Shown here in pieces: positions 7,734 through 15,517 of a stretch of DNA of 34,799 bases. Source of the DNA: Hespellia stercorisuis DSM 15480 (lineage in GTDB: Bacteria > Bacillota > Clostridia > Lachnospirales > Lachnospiraceae). Each line of letters starts with the position of its first letter. The stretch's first letter is position 1. Under the pieces are notes generated by a model. It was not told where the DNA came from and ran no database searches. It saw only the letters and a list, made by a program, of their open reading frames with translations. Made by a program: the position numbers and the translations under genes. The stretch is from the NCBI RefSeq assembly GCF_900142165.1, contig NZ_FQZY01000044.1:1-34799 (forward strand), read 5' to 3'.

Positions 7734-9127
7734 ACTAACAATTCTCCCAGCATTTCCACTATCTTTTCAAACCATCTTGACTCTATTGTCCGGATATCCA
7801 GATAAACGGTATCGTTCACAGTTCTCGGAATAATCGGAATCGGAAGACTCCGCATCTGTTCCTCCAGCTTCGGCACACTGATGTTGTGTGGCTTAATTGT
7901 CACCGCCATGCTCGGGATTCGCTCCAATGGGAGTGATCCTCCGCCGATCTGTGCTTCACATGGCTCCACACCTGTATCCGCCGCCAGCTGTGCATTGTCG
8001 ATCATCTGCTTTAGGGCGTTGGCTCTGTCCGCCACCGCTTCCTGTGATTCATGAATCATGCGCAGAACCGGGATATTCTGTACCGCCTTTTCCTCGGATA
8101 AATACTCCTGCAGTACCAGTTCCAGAGCTGTCGCCGTAAATTTGTCGATTCGCAGAGCTCTTGTCATCTGGTTTTTCTTCATCATATCAATGTATTTTTT
8201 CTTTCCAATGATGATTCCGGCCTGCGGTCCTCCAAGCAGCTTATCACCGCTGAAACATACAACATCAGCACCTTTTCGAATGGAGTCCTGTACGGTAGGC
8301 TCATAAGTGAGTCCATATCTGGACAGATCGATCAGCACACCACTCCCCAGATCTTCTATGATTGGAAGATCATGCTCCTTTGCAATGGGAACCAGCTCAT
8401 CGATGGTAACCGTATCCGTAAAACCGACGATCCGATAGTTACTTGTATGCACCTTCAGGAGTGCTTTCGTCTCCTCTGTAATTGCCTCCTCATAGTCGGA
8501 GTAATGTGTCTTGTTTGTGGTACCGACCTCCACCAGAGAAGCCCCGCTCTGTTCCATCACATCCGGGATTCGGAACTTGCCGCCTATCTCGACCAGTTCT
8601 CCACGCGATACGACTACCTCGCCGCCCTTCGCCATCGCATTCAGTATCAGCATCACTGCTGCGGCATTGTTGTTCACCGCCATAGCAGCCTCCGCTCCGG
8701 TCAGCTTGCAGAGCAGCTTTTCAAAATGTGAATAGCGTTCTCCACGTCTTCCTTCCTCCAGATTGTACTCCAGATTCGAATACCCTGTCACGATCTCCGC
8801 CAGTTTTTTTGCATGCTCCTGACTGATTGGCGCACGTCCCAGATTCGTATGCAGAATTGTCCCTGTTCCATTGATCACGGCACGCATATTCGGCGTGTAC
8901 AGAGCCTGCACAGATTTCCGGATATCGGCCTGCAGATCATCAATCTTGTGTTTTGCTGTTTCTTCCTCGTCACAATTTCCAATAAATTTTCTCAGAGTTT
9001 CCATTCTCTCATGGATGGCATCCATCACAACATCTCTCCCATACTGGTCGATCAGACTCTGGATTTCTTCCTGTTCGAGAAGGATATCCACTTTTGGAAT
9101 GCTTCGGTATAAAAGATTCTTGTTCAT
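7730..9127 (-). CDS. selA: L-seryl-tRNA(Sec) selenium transferase SelA
   Basis: This 465-residue PLP enzyme converts seryl-tRNA(Sec) to selenocysteyl-tRNA(Sec) using selenophosphate; bacterial SelA works as a large ring-shaped oligomer. The N-terminal tRNA-binding region is about residues 1-70, followed by the family stretch INGTGTILHTNLGRAP (85-100). The PLP-binding lysine is Lys296 in CFSGDKLLGGPQAGII, matching Lys295 of the E. coli protein. The start follows AAGAGGG, and the gene lies 110 bases after selD in the same direction. No selC tRNA gene is visible in that gap or elsewhere in the window. Full length, no damage seen. Confidence 0.97.
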   Translation of the reverse strand: MNKNLLYRSIPKVDILLEQEEIQSLIDQYGRDVVMDAIHERMETLRKFIGNCDEEETAKHKIDDLQADIRKSVQALYTPNMRAVINGTGTILHTNLGRAPISQEHAKKLAEIVTGYSNLEYNLEEGRRGERYSHFEKLLCKLTGAEAAMAVNNNAAAVMLILNAMAKGGEVVVSRGELVEIGGKFRIPDVMEQSGASLVEVGTTNKTHYSDYEEAITEETKALLKVHTSNYRIVGFTDTVTIDELVPIAKEHDLPIIEDLGSGVLIDLSRYGLTYEPTVQDSIRKGADVVCFSGDKLLGGPQAGIIIGKKKYIDMMKKNQMTRALRIDKFTATALELVLQEYLSEEKAVQNIPVLRMIHESQEAVADRANALKQMIDNAQLAADTGVEPCEAQIGGGSLPLERIPSMAVTIKPHNISVPKLEEQMRSLPIPIIPRTVNDTVYLDIRTIESRWFEKIVEMLGELLV

Positions 9128-9237
9128 ATTTTACCCTCTTAAACTTCATTTATTTGTCTTTTTCGGCACGTTTTCCTCCACCTTCCATTTGGGCACTCAG
9201 CGCGCCAGAAGTGAGGGGACTGCTTAAGGACGTTCCA

Positions 9238-10278
9238 TCAATGAAGACGGATCAGTTTGTCACTTTTCTCGCTTACGGTTCCAATTACGGAAACAGTTGT
9301 GTCCATGTGTGCCTTTTCAAATTCGTCCATTATGGCATCGACATACTGCGGCTCCACGCTGATCAGCAGCCCACCGGATGTCTGTGGATCATAGAGCAGA
9401 TCAATGTAGTGTTCCGCAATGTTGTGCATGTCCACTTTTGCTGCCGAATACCCACGATTCTTATACGCTCCCGCCGGAACCAGACCGGTCTTCGCGTAGG
9501 CAATGGCATCCTTAAAATACGCCACATCGTGCACATTCAGTTCAAATGTGACCTCACTTGCCTCCGCCATCTCCACACAGTGTCCCAACAGTCCGAACCC
9601 GGTAATATCGGTACACGCATTAACCGGATAGATTTCCACTACTTCTTTTGCTTTTCTGTTCAATGAGGACATGGCTGTCGTCACTTCTCTGATTGCCCTG
9701 TCCGAAGCCATCTCGGCCTTAATTGCCGTGTTGACGATACCACTTCCCACCTGCTTTGTGAGAATCAGCACATCCCCCGGCTTGCATCCATAATTCTTAA
9801 ATATGTGATTCGGGTGAACAAAACCGGATACGCACAATCCGTATTTTGGTTCATCGTCCTGCACAGAATGGCCTCCGACCAGAACTGCTCCCGCCTCTTT
9901 AACTTTGTCTGCACCGCCTGCTAAGATATCCCCTAAGATAGAAGGGTCCAGGCAGTTCGGGAACCCCACGATATTGAGCGCAATTTTCGGCTCTCCTCCC
10001 ATAGCATAAACATCACTCAGTGAATTAGCTGCTGCAATCTGGCCGAACATATATGGATCATCGACAATGGGAGTAAAGAAATCAACCGTTTGAATCATAG
10101 CAATATCATCCGTAATCTTGTATATCGCTGCGTCATCAGATGTCTCTATTCCAACCAGAAGATTGTCATCGTGGAATTTCGGTAACTTACCCAGTACCTG
10201 GGCAAGGGTCTCCGGACCTATTTTGGCAGCTCAACCAGAGGTTTTTGCTAATTGAGTCAATCTAACATCTTTTTTCAT
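9238..10278 (-). CDS. selD: Selenide, water dikinase SelD, itself a selenoprotein (in-frame UGA)
   Basis: The enzyme makes selenophosphate from selenide and ATP, the selenium donor for SelA. The frame starts at ATG 10278, nine bases after a perfect AAGGAG, and reads through TGA at 10231-10233, giving 346 residues with selenocysteine at position 16 in the context KTSGUAAKIGP. This is the known catalytic Cys/Sec position of SelD, beside the conserved Lys19. Further motifs are SDDAAIY, QTVDFFTPIVDDPY and the ATP-binding GGHSVQDDEPKYG segment. Without reading the UGA as Sec, the protein would begin at an internal Met and lack its active site, so an ordinary stop is ruled out on functional grounds. 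It heads the selD-selA-selB-LysR operon and has its own promoter. Production requires the whole Sec machinery, including SelD, which makes it self-dependent. Confidence 0.96.
10186..10233 (-). promoter_or_regulatory. UGA(Sec) codon and candidate SECIS of selD
   Basis: The Sec codon is at 10231-10233. Twelve bases later comes GGTC-CGGA-GACC (10207-10218), and directly after it a 9-bp hairpin closing on a 3-base loop (10186-10206). Bacterial SECIS elements sit just 3' of the UGA, so the first hairpin is the better candidate for SelB binding. Structures were paired by eye. Confidence 0.6.
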
Positions 10279-10330
10279 CTCTTATCTCCTTACTCCGTAT
10301 TCTCGTTCTCTTCAATTTTATATTTAATAC

Positions 10331-10359
10331 ATTATACATCTAACAAATTGTGTCTTTAA
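10331..10359 (-). promoter_or_regulatory. Probable selD operon promoter
   Basis: A perfect -10 TATAAT (10331-10336) lies 17 bases from a weak -35 TTAAAG (10354-10359). It sits about 50 bases before the selD start in a very AT-rich stretch, which supports separate transcription of the sel operon. Confidence 0.55.
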
Positions 10360-10522
10360 TATTTTTCGTCTAATACTTTTGTATATTCAATACTTACAGC
10401 ATTTATTCAAACAGACTTCTAAAGACCTCTTTAAATTTTTTATCTTTTCATTTTTTATTATAGTTTTTTTCTATAACTATCTCTTTATCATAAAATTATC
10501 AAATAACTCCCCAGTAATCATA
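10360..10522. other. AT-rich spacer between the grd and sel units
   Basis: The full gap between grdD and selD is 308 bases. Apart from the selD promoter and the hairpin after grdD, this part is extremely AT-rich and poly-T-rich on the plus strand. I see no gene or RNA in it. Confidence 0.5.
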
Positions 10523-10562
10523 ATTCCTGTGCAGAAAGATAACGTACAATCTGCACAGGAAT
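10523..10562 (-). terminator. Hairpin after grdD
   Basis: A perfect 13-bp inverted repeat (10523-10535 with 10550-10562) and a 14-base loop lie 24 bases after the grdD stop. The T-run typical of an intrinsic terminator is missing, so it may be a stabilising 3' end or a weak terminator of the glycine reductase transcript. Confidence 0.5.
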
Positions 10563-10586
10563 AACATGGTTTGCTACAATATGCGA

Positions 10587-11741
10587 TTAGTTAATGTAAC
10601 CACTCTTCTTTAATTCTTCTTCTGCTTTCGCCAGGTTTGCATCGGAAACACGAATGATCGGTCCGGTACAGCCCATTCCGCTTTCAGCATAAATGTTGAT
10701 TTTCCAAAGAACCTTTACTGCATCCTCAAGATCCATAACTTCGATTCCAGGAATCTGTGCTGTTACGATCTCTTTTGGTGGCTCTTTTACATCTTCTACA
10801 GCTGCAGCCGGTTTAGAAGCAGCTTTGTGAGCTTCTAAGATTTCTTTTAAACCTGCTTTTTTCACAGCCTTGAACTCTGCTTTTGCTACTTCAAATACTT
10901 TTCCTCTTACAAGCTGACCTGCATAGCGAATTGCATTTGCGATAACCGGTGCACCGGATGCACGGGATACGATCATAACTAACTGATCATAGCCTTCTCC
11001 GATACCAGGGCCATATCCGAATCCAGTTGCTTCAAAGCTTCCGCCTGTCTGGAATGATGAAAGCATCTTCACCAGAATATTACCTGTCAGAGAATCTGTT
11101 ACCATAATGTCCGGTGATGCCTGAAGGATATCATTTCCTCTCATGACACAACCACCGTCAGCACGTCCTGACTCTGCAAATTCAATACCGTATCCCTGAT
11201 CTTTTAACTGTTTCAGAGCTTTCTCTGTCTGACGAGCGCCATCCACATTCAGGATACCTACTGTTGGGTTTGCATTGCCGCATGCTTTTGCTGCGATAAT
11301 ACCATAAATTGCATTTTTAATCATACCTTCGATACGATCTGTGCTGGATGTTCCTGTTGTATTCGCAACAAACATCTCTTTTGCTTTTGCAGGTGTTACG
11401 CAGCGACCTACTGTTGAAACACCGATCGGGAATGGGAAATGCATTGTAACAGCGGCATCAACCTCTTTGTTCTTCAGCATCTCTTCCATCTTGTCGTGGC
11501 CTTCTTCGTCATTCGCAACCTTGATTGTTGTAACGCCTTCTGCCTCTAATGTTCCAATATAATAAACATCGATTCCGTCCTTTGCTGCTTCGATTGCAGC
11601 TGCCATTGAGTTTTCCTCGCCGTGCTCACTGCCCATACCTGTCAGAGCGACTTTCGGTCTTTTTCCAAAACTTCCGGTCTCCAGTCCCTCTGCCATATCC
11701 AGAAAGGTTTCGGCAATCATTTTTTCAATTCCATTTGCCAT
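10587..11741 (-). CDS. grdD: Glycine reductase complex component C, subunit beta (GrdD)
   Basis: This 384-residue protein works with GrdC to release acetyl phosphate from the Se-carboxymethyl group on GrdA through an enzyme-bound acetyl thioester. It has the PlsX-like acyl-phosphate enzyme fold suggested by VALTGMGSEHGEEN (about 30-43) and by VTDSLTGNILVKMLSSFQTGGSFEATGFGYGPG read in parts across about 214-246. A Pro/Ala-rich linker follows at about 306-325, then a C-terminal segment with Cys358 in ESGMGCTGPI. This matches Cys359 of the Eubacterium acidaminophilum protein, reported as the acyl-carrying thiol. The gene follows grdC by 14 bases with an AGAGGTGG-type ribosome binding site and ends the grd block. 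Secure. Confidence 0.95.
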   Translation of the reverse strand: MANGIEKMIAETFLDMAEGLETGSFGKRPKVALTGMGSEHGEENSMAAAIEAAKDGIDVYYIGTLEAEGVTTIKVANDEEGHDKMEEMLKNKEVDAAVTMHFPFPIGVSTVGRCVTPAKAKEMFVANTTGTSSTDRIEGMIKNAIYGIIAAKACGNANPTVGILNVDGARQTEKALKQLKDQGYGIEFAESGRADGGCVMRGNDILQASPDIMVTDSLTGNILVKMLSSFQTGGSFEATGFGYGPGIGEGYDQLVMIVSRASGAPVIANAIRYAGQLVRGKVFEVAKAEFKAVKKAGLKEILEAHKAASKPAAAVEDVKEPPKEIVTAQIPGIEVMDLEDAVKVLWKINIYAESGMGCTGPIIRVSDANLAKAEEELKKSGYIN

Positions 11742-11755
11742 TTGTATCCACCTCT

Positions 11756-13288
11756 CTATTCTGCCATCATTGATGCAGCAAAATCTTTCATTGCTTTTGC
11801 GATTAATCCTTTTACTTCTTCTTCAGATACACCGCTGTTATCTTCTGCTCCTGTGTTTGCCTGAATTACGAAAGAAACACCATCGAACAGGTTTGTCATT
11901 CTTCCAAGGAACAAAGATCCTTTTCCAATGATCATTGCATTTCTGATCTTGCCTTCAAGAATGTCTTCTCTTGCGAATCCGATATACGGTACACCTGAAG
12001 GAATATGTCCCTGTGTCGGAGCCCATCCTGTTAAGCCGTGCTCCTCTGGGAATGTCTTCATAGCGGCTTTGTCGATCTCGCCACGTTTTACAGCAAGTGC
12101 TGCAATCATCTTGTAGTTAGCAAGCGGTACATCTCCAGCTCCTGCCGGTTTTGTGATGTCTGGATTCTGCATCTCCGGTGAGAATTTGTCAATATCTGTA
12201 ATCTTCATATCAACTCTCTCAAGTGGATCAGCAACAAGACTTCCGATAACGTTCTGTGGTGCACTTCCTGTACCTACAGTATGACGTCCAAGGATGTCCA
12301 GGTTGATTTCAGGGCTCACACCGTCATTCTCAGCGATGATTACACAGAAACCTGCCAGGCAGTCTTCAAGAATCGGAAGACCTTTTTTCACATGATCTTT
12401 ACCATTCATACCTAATTTAGCTGTACAGCCACCAGCTGTAACTGCTACACATTTGTATGCTCCGGATTTAACCAGTGCTGCAGCTTCGATTAATGCATGT
12501 GCAGGGCCGGCACAGAATCCACGTGAGTCAGATCCGGTAGCTTTCATCAGACCAGCTACTTCTGCAGCAGCCTTTGCAAAGTTACCGCCGCCTCTCTGGT
12601 TCATGTCACCGCATGCTTCTTCAGCACAGTCGATTACATACTCAACATCTTCTTTGTCAATTCCTGTATTTCTTACTGCATATAACAGTGCAAGAACGCT
12701 TGATGCTTTACTCATGATGTTCTCGTGCATAACGTGTGCAGAAAGATTGGAGTCGATATCATGTGCTCTCTTAACACAACCCACCAGTTTGCCTTCAAAA
12801 TAAAGACCTTCTGCGTGCTCGTCATTTACGAAATGCTCAACTTCTGAAAGCTCAACGCCCTCAACTACCTTCGCAACAATGTCCTCGGTGATAACCGGAT
12901 CTGCTGCAAAAGCGTCCTTATGTGCTGCTACGAACTCTTTGTCAAGTTCGATAACTTCGAACATGTCACAAGCCTGTGCCAGGAGAATAAATTCTGCCTC
13001 CGGCATGATCTCGCCGTATTTTCCGTATCTCTCGGAATCAGCTTTTGGCTTGTCATAATATGGAAATTCAACCTTTGCCAGTTCATCTGGATGTGCGTTT
13101 CCAATGTAAACCTGATTTGGCCAGTAATTTACACAATCTTCGTAAGAACGAAGATGGCCGCGTAATTCTTTTAAGTATTCTGAGTCTGGATTAACAACTC
13201 TCTCTGTTGTCTGGGTTGTTCCATTATTTATTACCATTTCCGGAGTATGTGCCAGCACATAGCTCGCTCCTTTTATTACACTGTTCAT
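11756..13288 (-). CDS. grdC: Glycine reductase complex component C, subunit alpha (GrdC)
   Basis: This 510-residue subunit of protein C is related to ketoacyl-ACP synthase III (FabH-like thiolase fold) and forms the acetyl thioester intermediate before phosphate cleavage. It starts MNSVIKGASYVLAHTPEMV. Mid-protein segments include FCAGPAHALIEAAALVKSGA and VAVTAGGCTAKLGMNGKDH, with a cysteine (GGCTAKLG) in the thiolase-like core, and late SGVPYIGFAREDI. I chose ATG at 13288 because the in-frame GTG at 13303 lies inside the AAAGGTGG ribosome binding site. The gene follows grdA after a strong intercistronic terminator, so its expression is probably much lower than that of grdA. Secure. Confidence 0.95.
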   Translation of the reverse strand: MNSVIKGASYVLAHTPEMVINNGTTQTTERVVNPDSEYLKELRGHLRSYEDCVNYWPNQVYIGNAHPDELAKVEFPYYDKPKADSERYGKYGEIMPEAEFILLAQACDMFEVIELDKEFVAAHKDAFAADPVITEDIVAKVVEGVELSEVEHFVNDEHAEGLYFEGKLVGCVKRAHDIDSNLSAHVMHENIMSKASSVLALLYAVRNTGIDKEDVEYVIDCAEEACGDMNQRGGGNFAKAAAEVAGLMKATGSDSRGFCAGPAHALIEAAALVKSGAYKCVAVTAGGCTAKLGMNGKDHVKKGLPILEDCLAGFCVIIAENDGVSPEINLDILGRHTVGTGSAPQNVIGSLVADPLERVDMKITDIDKFSPEMQNPDITKPAGAGDVPLANYKMIAALAVKRGEIDKAAMKTFPEEHGLTGWAPTQGHIPSGVPYIGFAREDILEGKIRNAMIIGKGSLFLGRMTNLFDGVSFVIQANTGAEDNSGVSEEEVKGLIAKAMKDFAASMMAE

Positions 13289-13318
13289 TGTAATTATGTC
13301 CACCTTTCTCTAAAAGAT

Positions 13319-13352
13319 AAAAAAACGGTGAGGCTGATTTTTAACCTCACCG
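13319..13352 (-). terminator. Intercistronic terminator between grdA and grdC
   Basis: An 8-bp GC-rich stem (CGGTGAGG 13326-13333 with CCTCACCG 13345-13352) is followed on the minus strand by seven T residues. It starts about 30 bases after the grdA stop. Partial readthrough would give excess grdA mRNA over grdC-grdD. Confidence 0.85.
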
Positions 13353-13383
13353 CCACTAGGAATTCAAATTATATAAATTCGAT

Positions 13384-13857
13384 TTATAAATACTTACAGT
13401 ATTCGTCACGGATAGATGACATCTCATCTACGATATCGTCAACGTCGAGTACCATTTCCATCATACCCACCTGCTCATCGTAAACAGCTTCGTCAAACTC
13501 TTTCTTCAGTTCTGGTTCACATACATGATATGTCGTGAGTCCAAGCTGGACCCCTGTCAATGGACCTGCAAAAGTAGGATCACCTGCTGTTACGGTTTCT
13601 GCTGCAAGACCTGCAGCTTCACCTTCAGCGGCACCGACAACAACTACTACGTTCTCTGCGCCATACTGCTCAGCAAATTCTTTTACTCTTTTCTGGTTTT
13701 CAAGATCCATTGCGCCTGCGCTTGTTCAGACGAAACACTCTGTTGAAGAAAAAATCACGTCTCCGCCGGCTGTTTTTACACATTCTTCAATAGCCGGTCC
13801 CGGGACTCCATCACGGTCACCTATAATAACAACTTTTTTGTCTTTCAAAATTGCCAT
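13384..13857 (-). CDS. grdA: Glycine reductase selenoprotein A (GrdA), in-frame UGA
   Basis: This small selenoprotein (157 residues) carries the Se-carboxymethyl intermediate from protein B to protein C and is then recycled by thioredoxin. The frame opens at ATG 13857 after AAAGGAGGAAATTATC and reads [20 protein letters not shown]. It passes TGA at 13726-13728 as selenocysteine 44 in CFVUTSAGAM, the hallmark GrdA redox motif, where Cys41 pairs with Sec44. It ends after an acidic tail. Length and Sec position agree with known GrdA proteins. Treating the TGA as a stop would leave a 43-residue peptide plus an orphan frame, so recoding is the sensible reading. It lies between trxA and grdC with a terminator behind it, consistent with high expression. 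Confidence 0.96.
13701..13728 (-). promoter_or_regulatory. UGA(Sec) codon and candidate SECIS of grdA
   Basis: The Sec codon is at 13726-13728. Right after it the RNA can pair CAAG with CTTG (outer) and GCGC with GCGC (inner, 13714-13721 region), giving a short, imperfect hairpin at the expected distance. Weaker-looking than the grdB element; paired by eye. Confidence 0.5.
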
Positions 13858-14020
13858 GATAATTTCCTCCTTTCTTTCTGTTTGATTTTAATTTGTTTTA
13901 TTAGAAACGCGTCCGCATTTCCGTAAAAGCCTTGTAGCTCATACGCTAGTTCCTTGAGCCGGAACATAAATTGTACTGCTCCGTAACTCTGACTGCTATC
14001 TCAGCCGCATATGTATGCGC

Positions 14021-14338
14021 TTAGATATATTTCTGAACCATCGCCTCGATGTTTGCTTCTGTAGCATCATCTTTGATCAGTTCTTCTACTTTCTCTCCAT
14101 CTTTGTAAATAGCCATAACAGGAAGTCCTAAGATTTTCTGTCCGATTGCAAGACGACGAGCTTTTGTTGTGTTCAGTGATGTGAATTTTAATTTATCACC
14201 GTATTTGTCAGCTAATCCATGTACGAATGGCATTAAAGCCTGGCATGGCACACATCCGTCACCAAAGAAATCTACGAATACATATCCTTCTGCGCCTAAT
14301 ACTTCTGTTTCAAATGTTTTCTTATCTACTTCTAACAT
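14021..14338 (-). CDS. trxA: Thioredoxin with GCVPC active site, glycine reductase-associated
   Basis: This 105-residue thioredoxin has the normal fold landmarks: [18 protein letters not shown] at 21-38, [13 protein letters not shown] with the cis-Pro loop at about 74-86, and a C-terminal helix. The redox pair is Cys29 and Cys32. The usual WCGPC is replaced by GCVPC, as also reported for the thioredoxin that feeds electrons to glycine reductase in Eubacterium acidaminophilum. It is expected to reduce the oxidised selenoprotein A each turnover with electrons from the adjacent TrxB. The start follows GGGAGG. It lies 37 bases after trxB and 163 bases before grdA; that downstream gap shows no recognisable element. 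Confidence 0.93.
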   Translation of the reverse strand: MLEVDKKTFETEVLGAEGYVFVDFFGDGCVPCQALMPFVHGLADKYGDKLKFTSLNTTKARRLAIGQKILGLPVMAIYKDGEKVEELIKDDATEANIEAMVQKYI

Positions 14339-14375
14339 TGTTCATGTCCTCCCAAATTTCTAAATGTTTTGTGGA

Positions 14376-15323
14376 TTACTCCATCTCACCAATATACTTC
14401 TCGCACTGTGTTGCTGCGATCGCTCCGTCAGCAGCTGCTGTTACAACCTGACGAAGGCTCTTCACACGGATATCTCCTGCGGCAAATACGCCAGGAATAT
14501 TTGTGTGCATGTCTGCGTCTGTAGGAATGTATCCTCTCTCGTCGAGCTCAACACCTTTTCCTTCAAAAATCTTTGAGTTAGGCAGTGTTCCGATAAATCC
14601 GAACACACCGAACATTCCGTCATCCTCGTCAGCTTCGATTGTTGTCAGCTCACCAGTCTTTACGTTTTTCACGGTCATAGAAGAAAGGATTCCATCTCCG
14701 TTCACTTCTTCTACTACTGAATCCCACATAAAGAAAAGCTTGTCATTCTTAAATGCCTTTTCCTGAATGGATTTTGCTGCACGAAGTTCGTCACGTCTGT
14801 GAATAACGGTAACTTTTCTTGCGAATTTTGTAAGATACATTGCCTCTTCAACAGCAGAGTCTCCGCCGCCGACAACATACACTTCAAAGTCCTCGAAAAA
14901 GTTTGCATCACATGTAGCACAGTAAGAAACACCTTTGCCCATAAATTCTTTTTCGTTCTTGCATCCGATTGGTCTTGAGAACGCACCCGTTGCGATGATT
15001 ACCGTCTTAGCACAATACTCTCCCTTTGCACTGATCAGCTTTTTCACATCGCCTTCAAGTACAACATCGTTAATTACGTCTGAGACTCTCTCTACCCCAA
15101 ACTTCTCGCACTGCTGTGTCATTCTCTCAATCAGAGACGGTCCGCTCTCACCTTCCACAGTCTGTCCAGGATAATTCTCAATCTCATCTGTAATAGCGAT
15201 CTGGCCGCCATCTTTTCCCTTTTCTACAATCAGCGTAGAAAGGCGGCTTCTTCCAGCGTACAATCCAGCTGCCAATCCTGCAGGGCCTGCGCCAAGAATA
15301 ACCACGTCATAAATTTTGCTCAT
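14376..15323 (-). CDS. trxB: Thioredoxin reductase
   Basis: This 315-residue low-molecular-weight thioredoxin reductase passes NADPH electrons via FAD to thioredoxin. The FAD motif GAGPAGLAAG is at 11-20, the redox disulfide is CATC (Cys135 and Cys138), the second nucleotide-binding motif is VVGGGDSAVEEA at about 150-161, and the FAD-closing AAGDIRVKSLRQV lies near the C-terminus. The length is typical. It has a strong ribosome binding site (AAAAGGAG) and its own well-formed promoter, so trxB-trxA-grdA can be transcribed independently of the upstream transporter and grdE-grdB. Confidence 0.95.
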   Translation of the reverse strand: MSKIYDVVILGAGPAGLAAGLYAGRSRLSTLIVEKGKDGGQIAITDEIENYPGQTVEGESGPSLIERMTQQCEKFGVERVSDVINDVVLEGDVKKLISAKGEYCAKTVIIATGAFSRPIGCKNEKEFMGKGVSYCATCDANFFEDFEVYVVGGGDSAVEEAMYLTKFARKVTVIHRRDELRAAKSIQEKAFKNDKLFFMWDSVVEEVNGDGILSSMTVKNVKTGELTTIEADEDDGMFGVFGFIGTLPNSKIFEGKGVELDERGYIPTDADMHTNIPGVFAAGDIRVKSLRQVVTAAADGAIAATQCEKYIGEME

Positions 15324-15358
15324 AGCATTCTTCTCCTTTTTATCATTATTGTACTAAC

Positions 15359-15387
15359 AGTATATATCCGAACTCCAAAAATATCAA
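15359..15387 (-). promoter_or_regulatory. Promoter of trxB-trxA-grdA
   Basis: TTGATA (15382-15387), 17-bp spacer, TATACT (15359-15364), 35 bases before the trxB start. A near-consensus vegetative promoter inside the grd block. Confidence 0.75.
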
Positions 15388-15517
15388 TGCATAAAATACT
15401 TTTTTTTCTATTTTTTTATTAAATCTGCACAATTCACCCTTTTTTCGTGTTAATGTTTTAACAATGTTGCACAAGAATCTGTCAATTCATTTGGTAATTC
15501 TGCTATTATCCGACATA

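Noticed and set aside
6510-7805. A 431-codon open frame on the plus strand opposite selB
   Set aside because: It is antisense to a fully conserved SelB, rich in His/Gln/Asn-like composition of a shadow frame, and has no recognisable domain or ribosome binding site.
9128-9237. Possible selC (tRNA-Sec) gene between selD and selA
   Set aside because: The gap is long enough, but no acceptor stem, TUCGA-like loop or TCA anticodon arm could be built by eye. A tRNA search on the whole genome would settle where selC lies.
10523-10562. Riboswitch upstream of selD
   Set aside because: It is a simple 13-bp hairpin closer to the grdD end, upstream of the predicted selD promoter, so it would not be in the selD mRNA.
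13384-13857. grdA, and likewise grdB and selD, as frameshifted or nonsense-mutated pseudogenes
   Set aside because: In all three the only interruption is a TGA exactly at the known selenocysteine position, with family motifs intact on both sides and the full Sec machinery next door.
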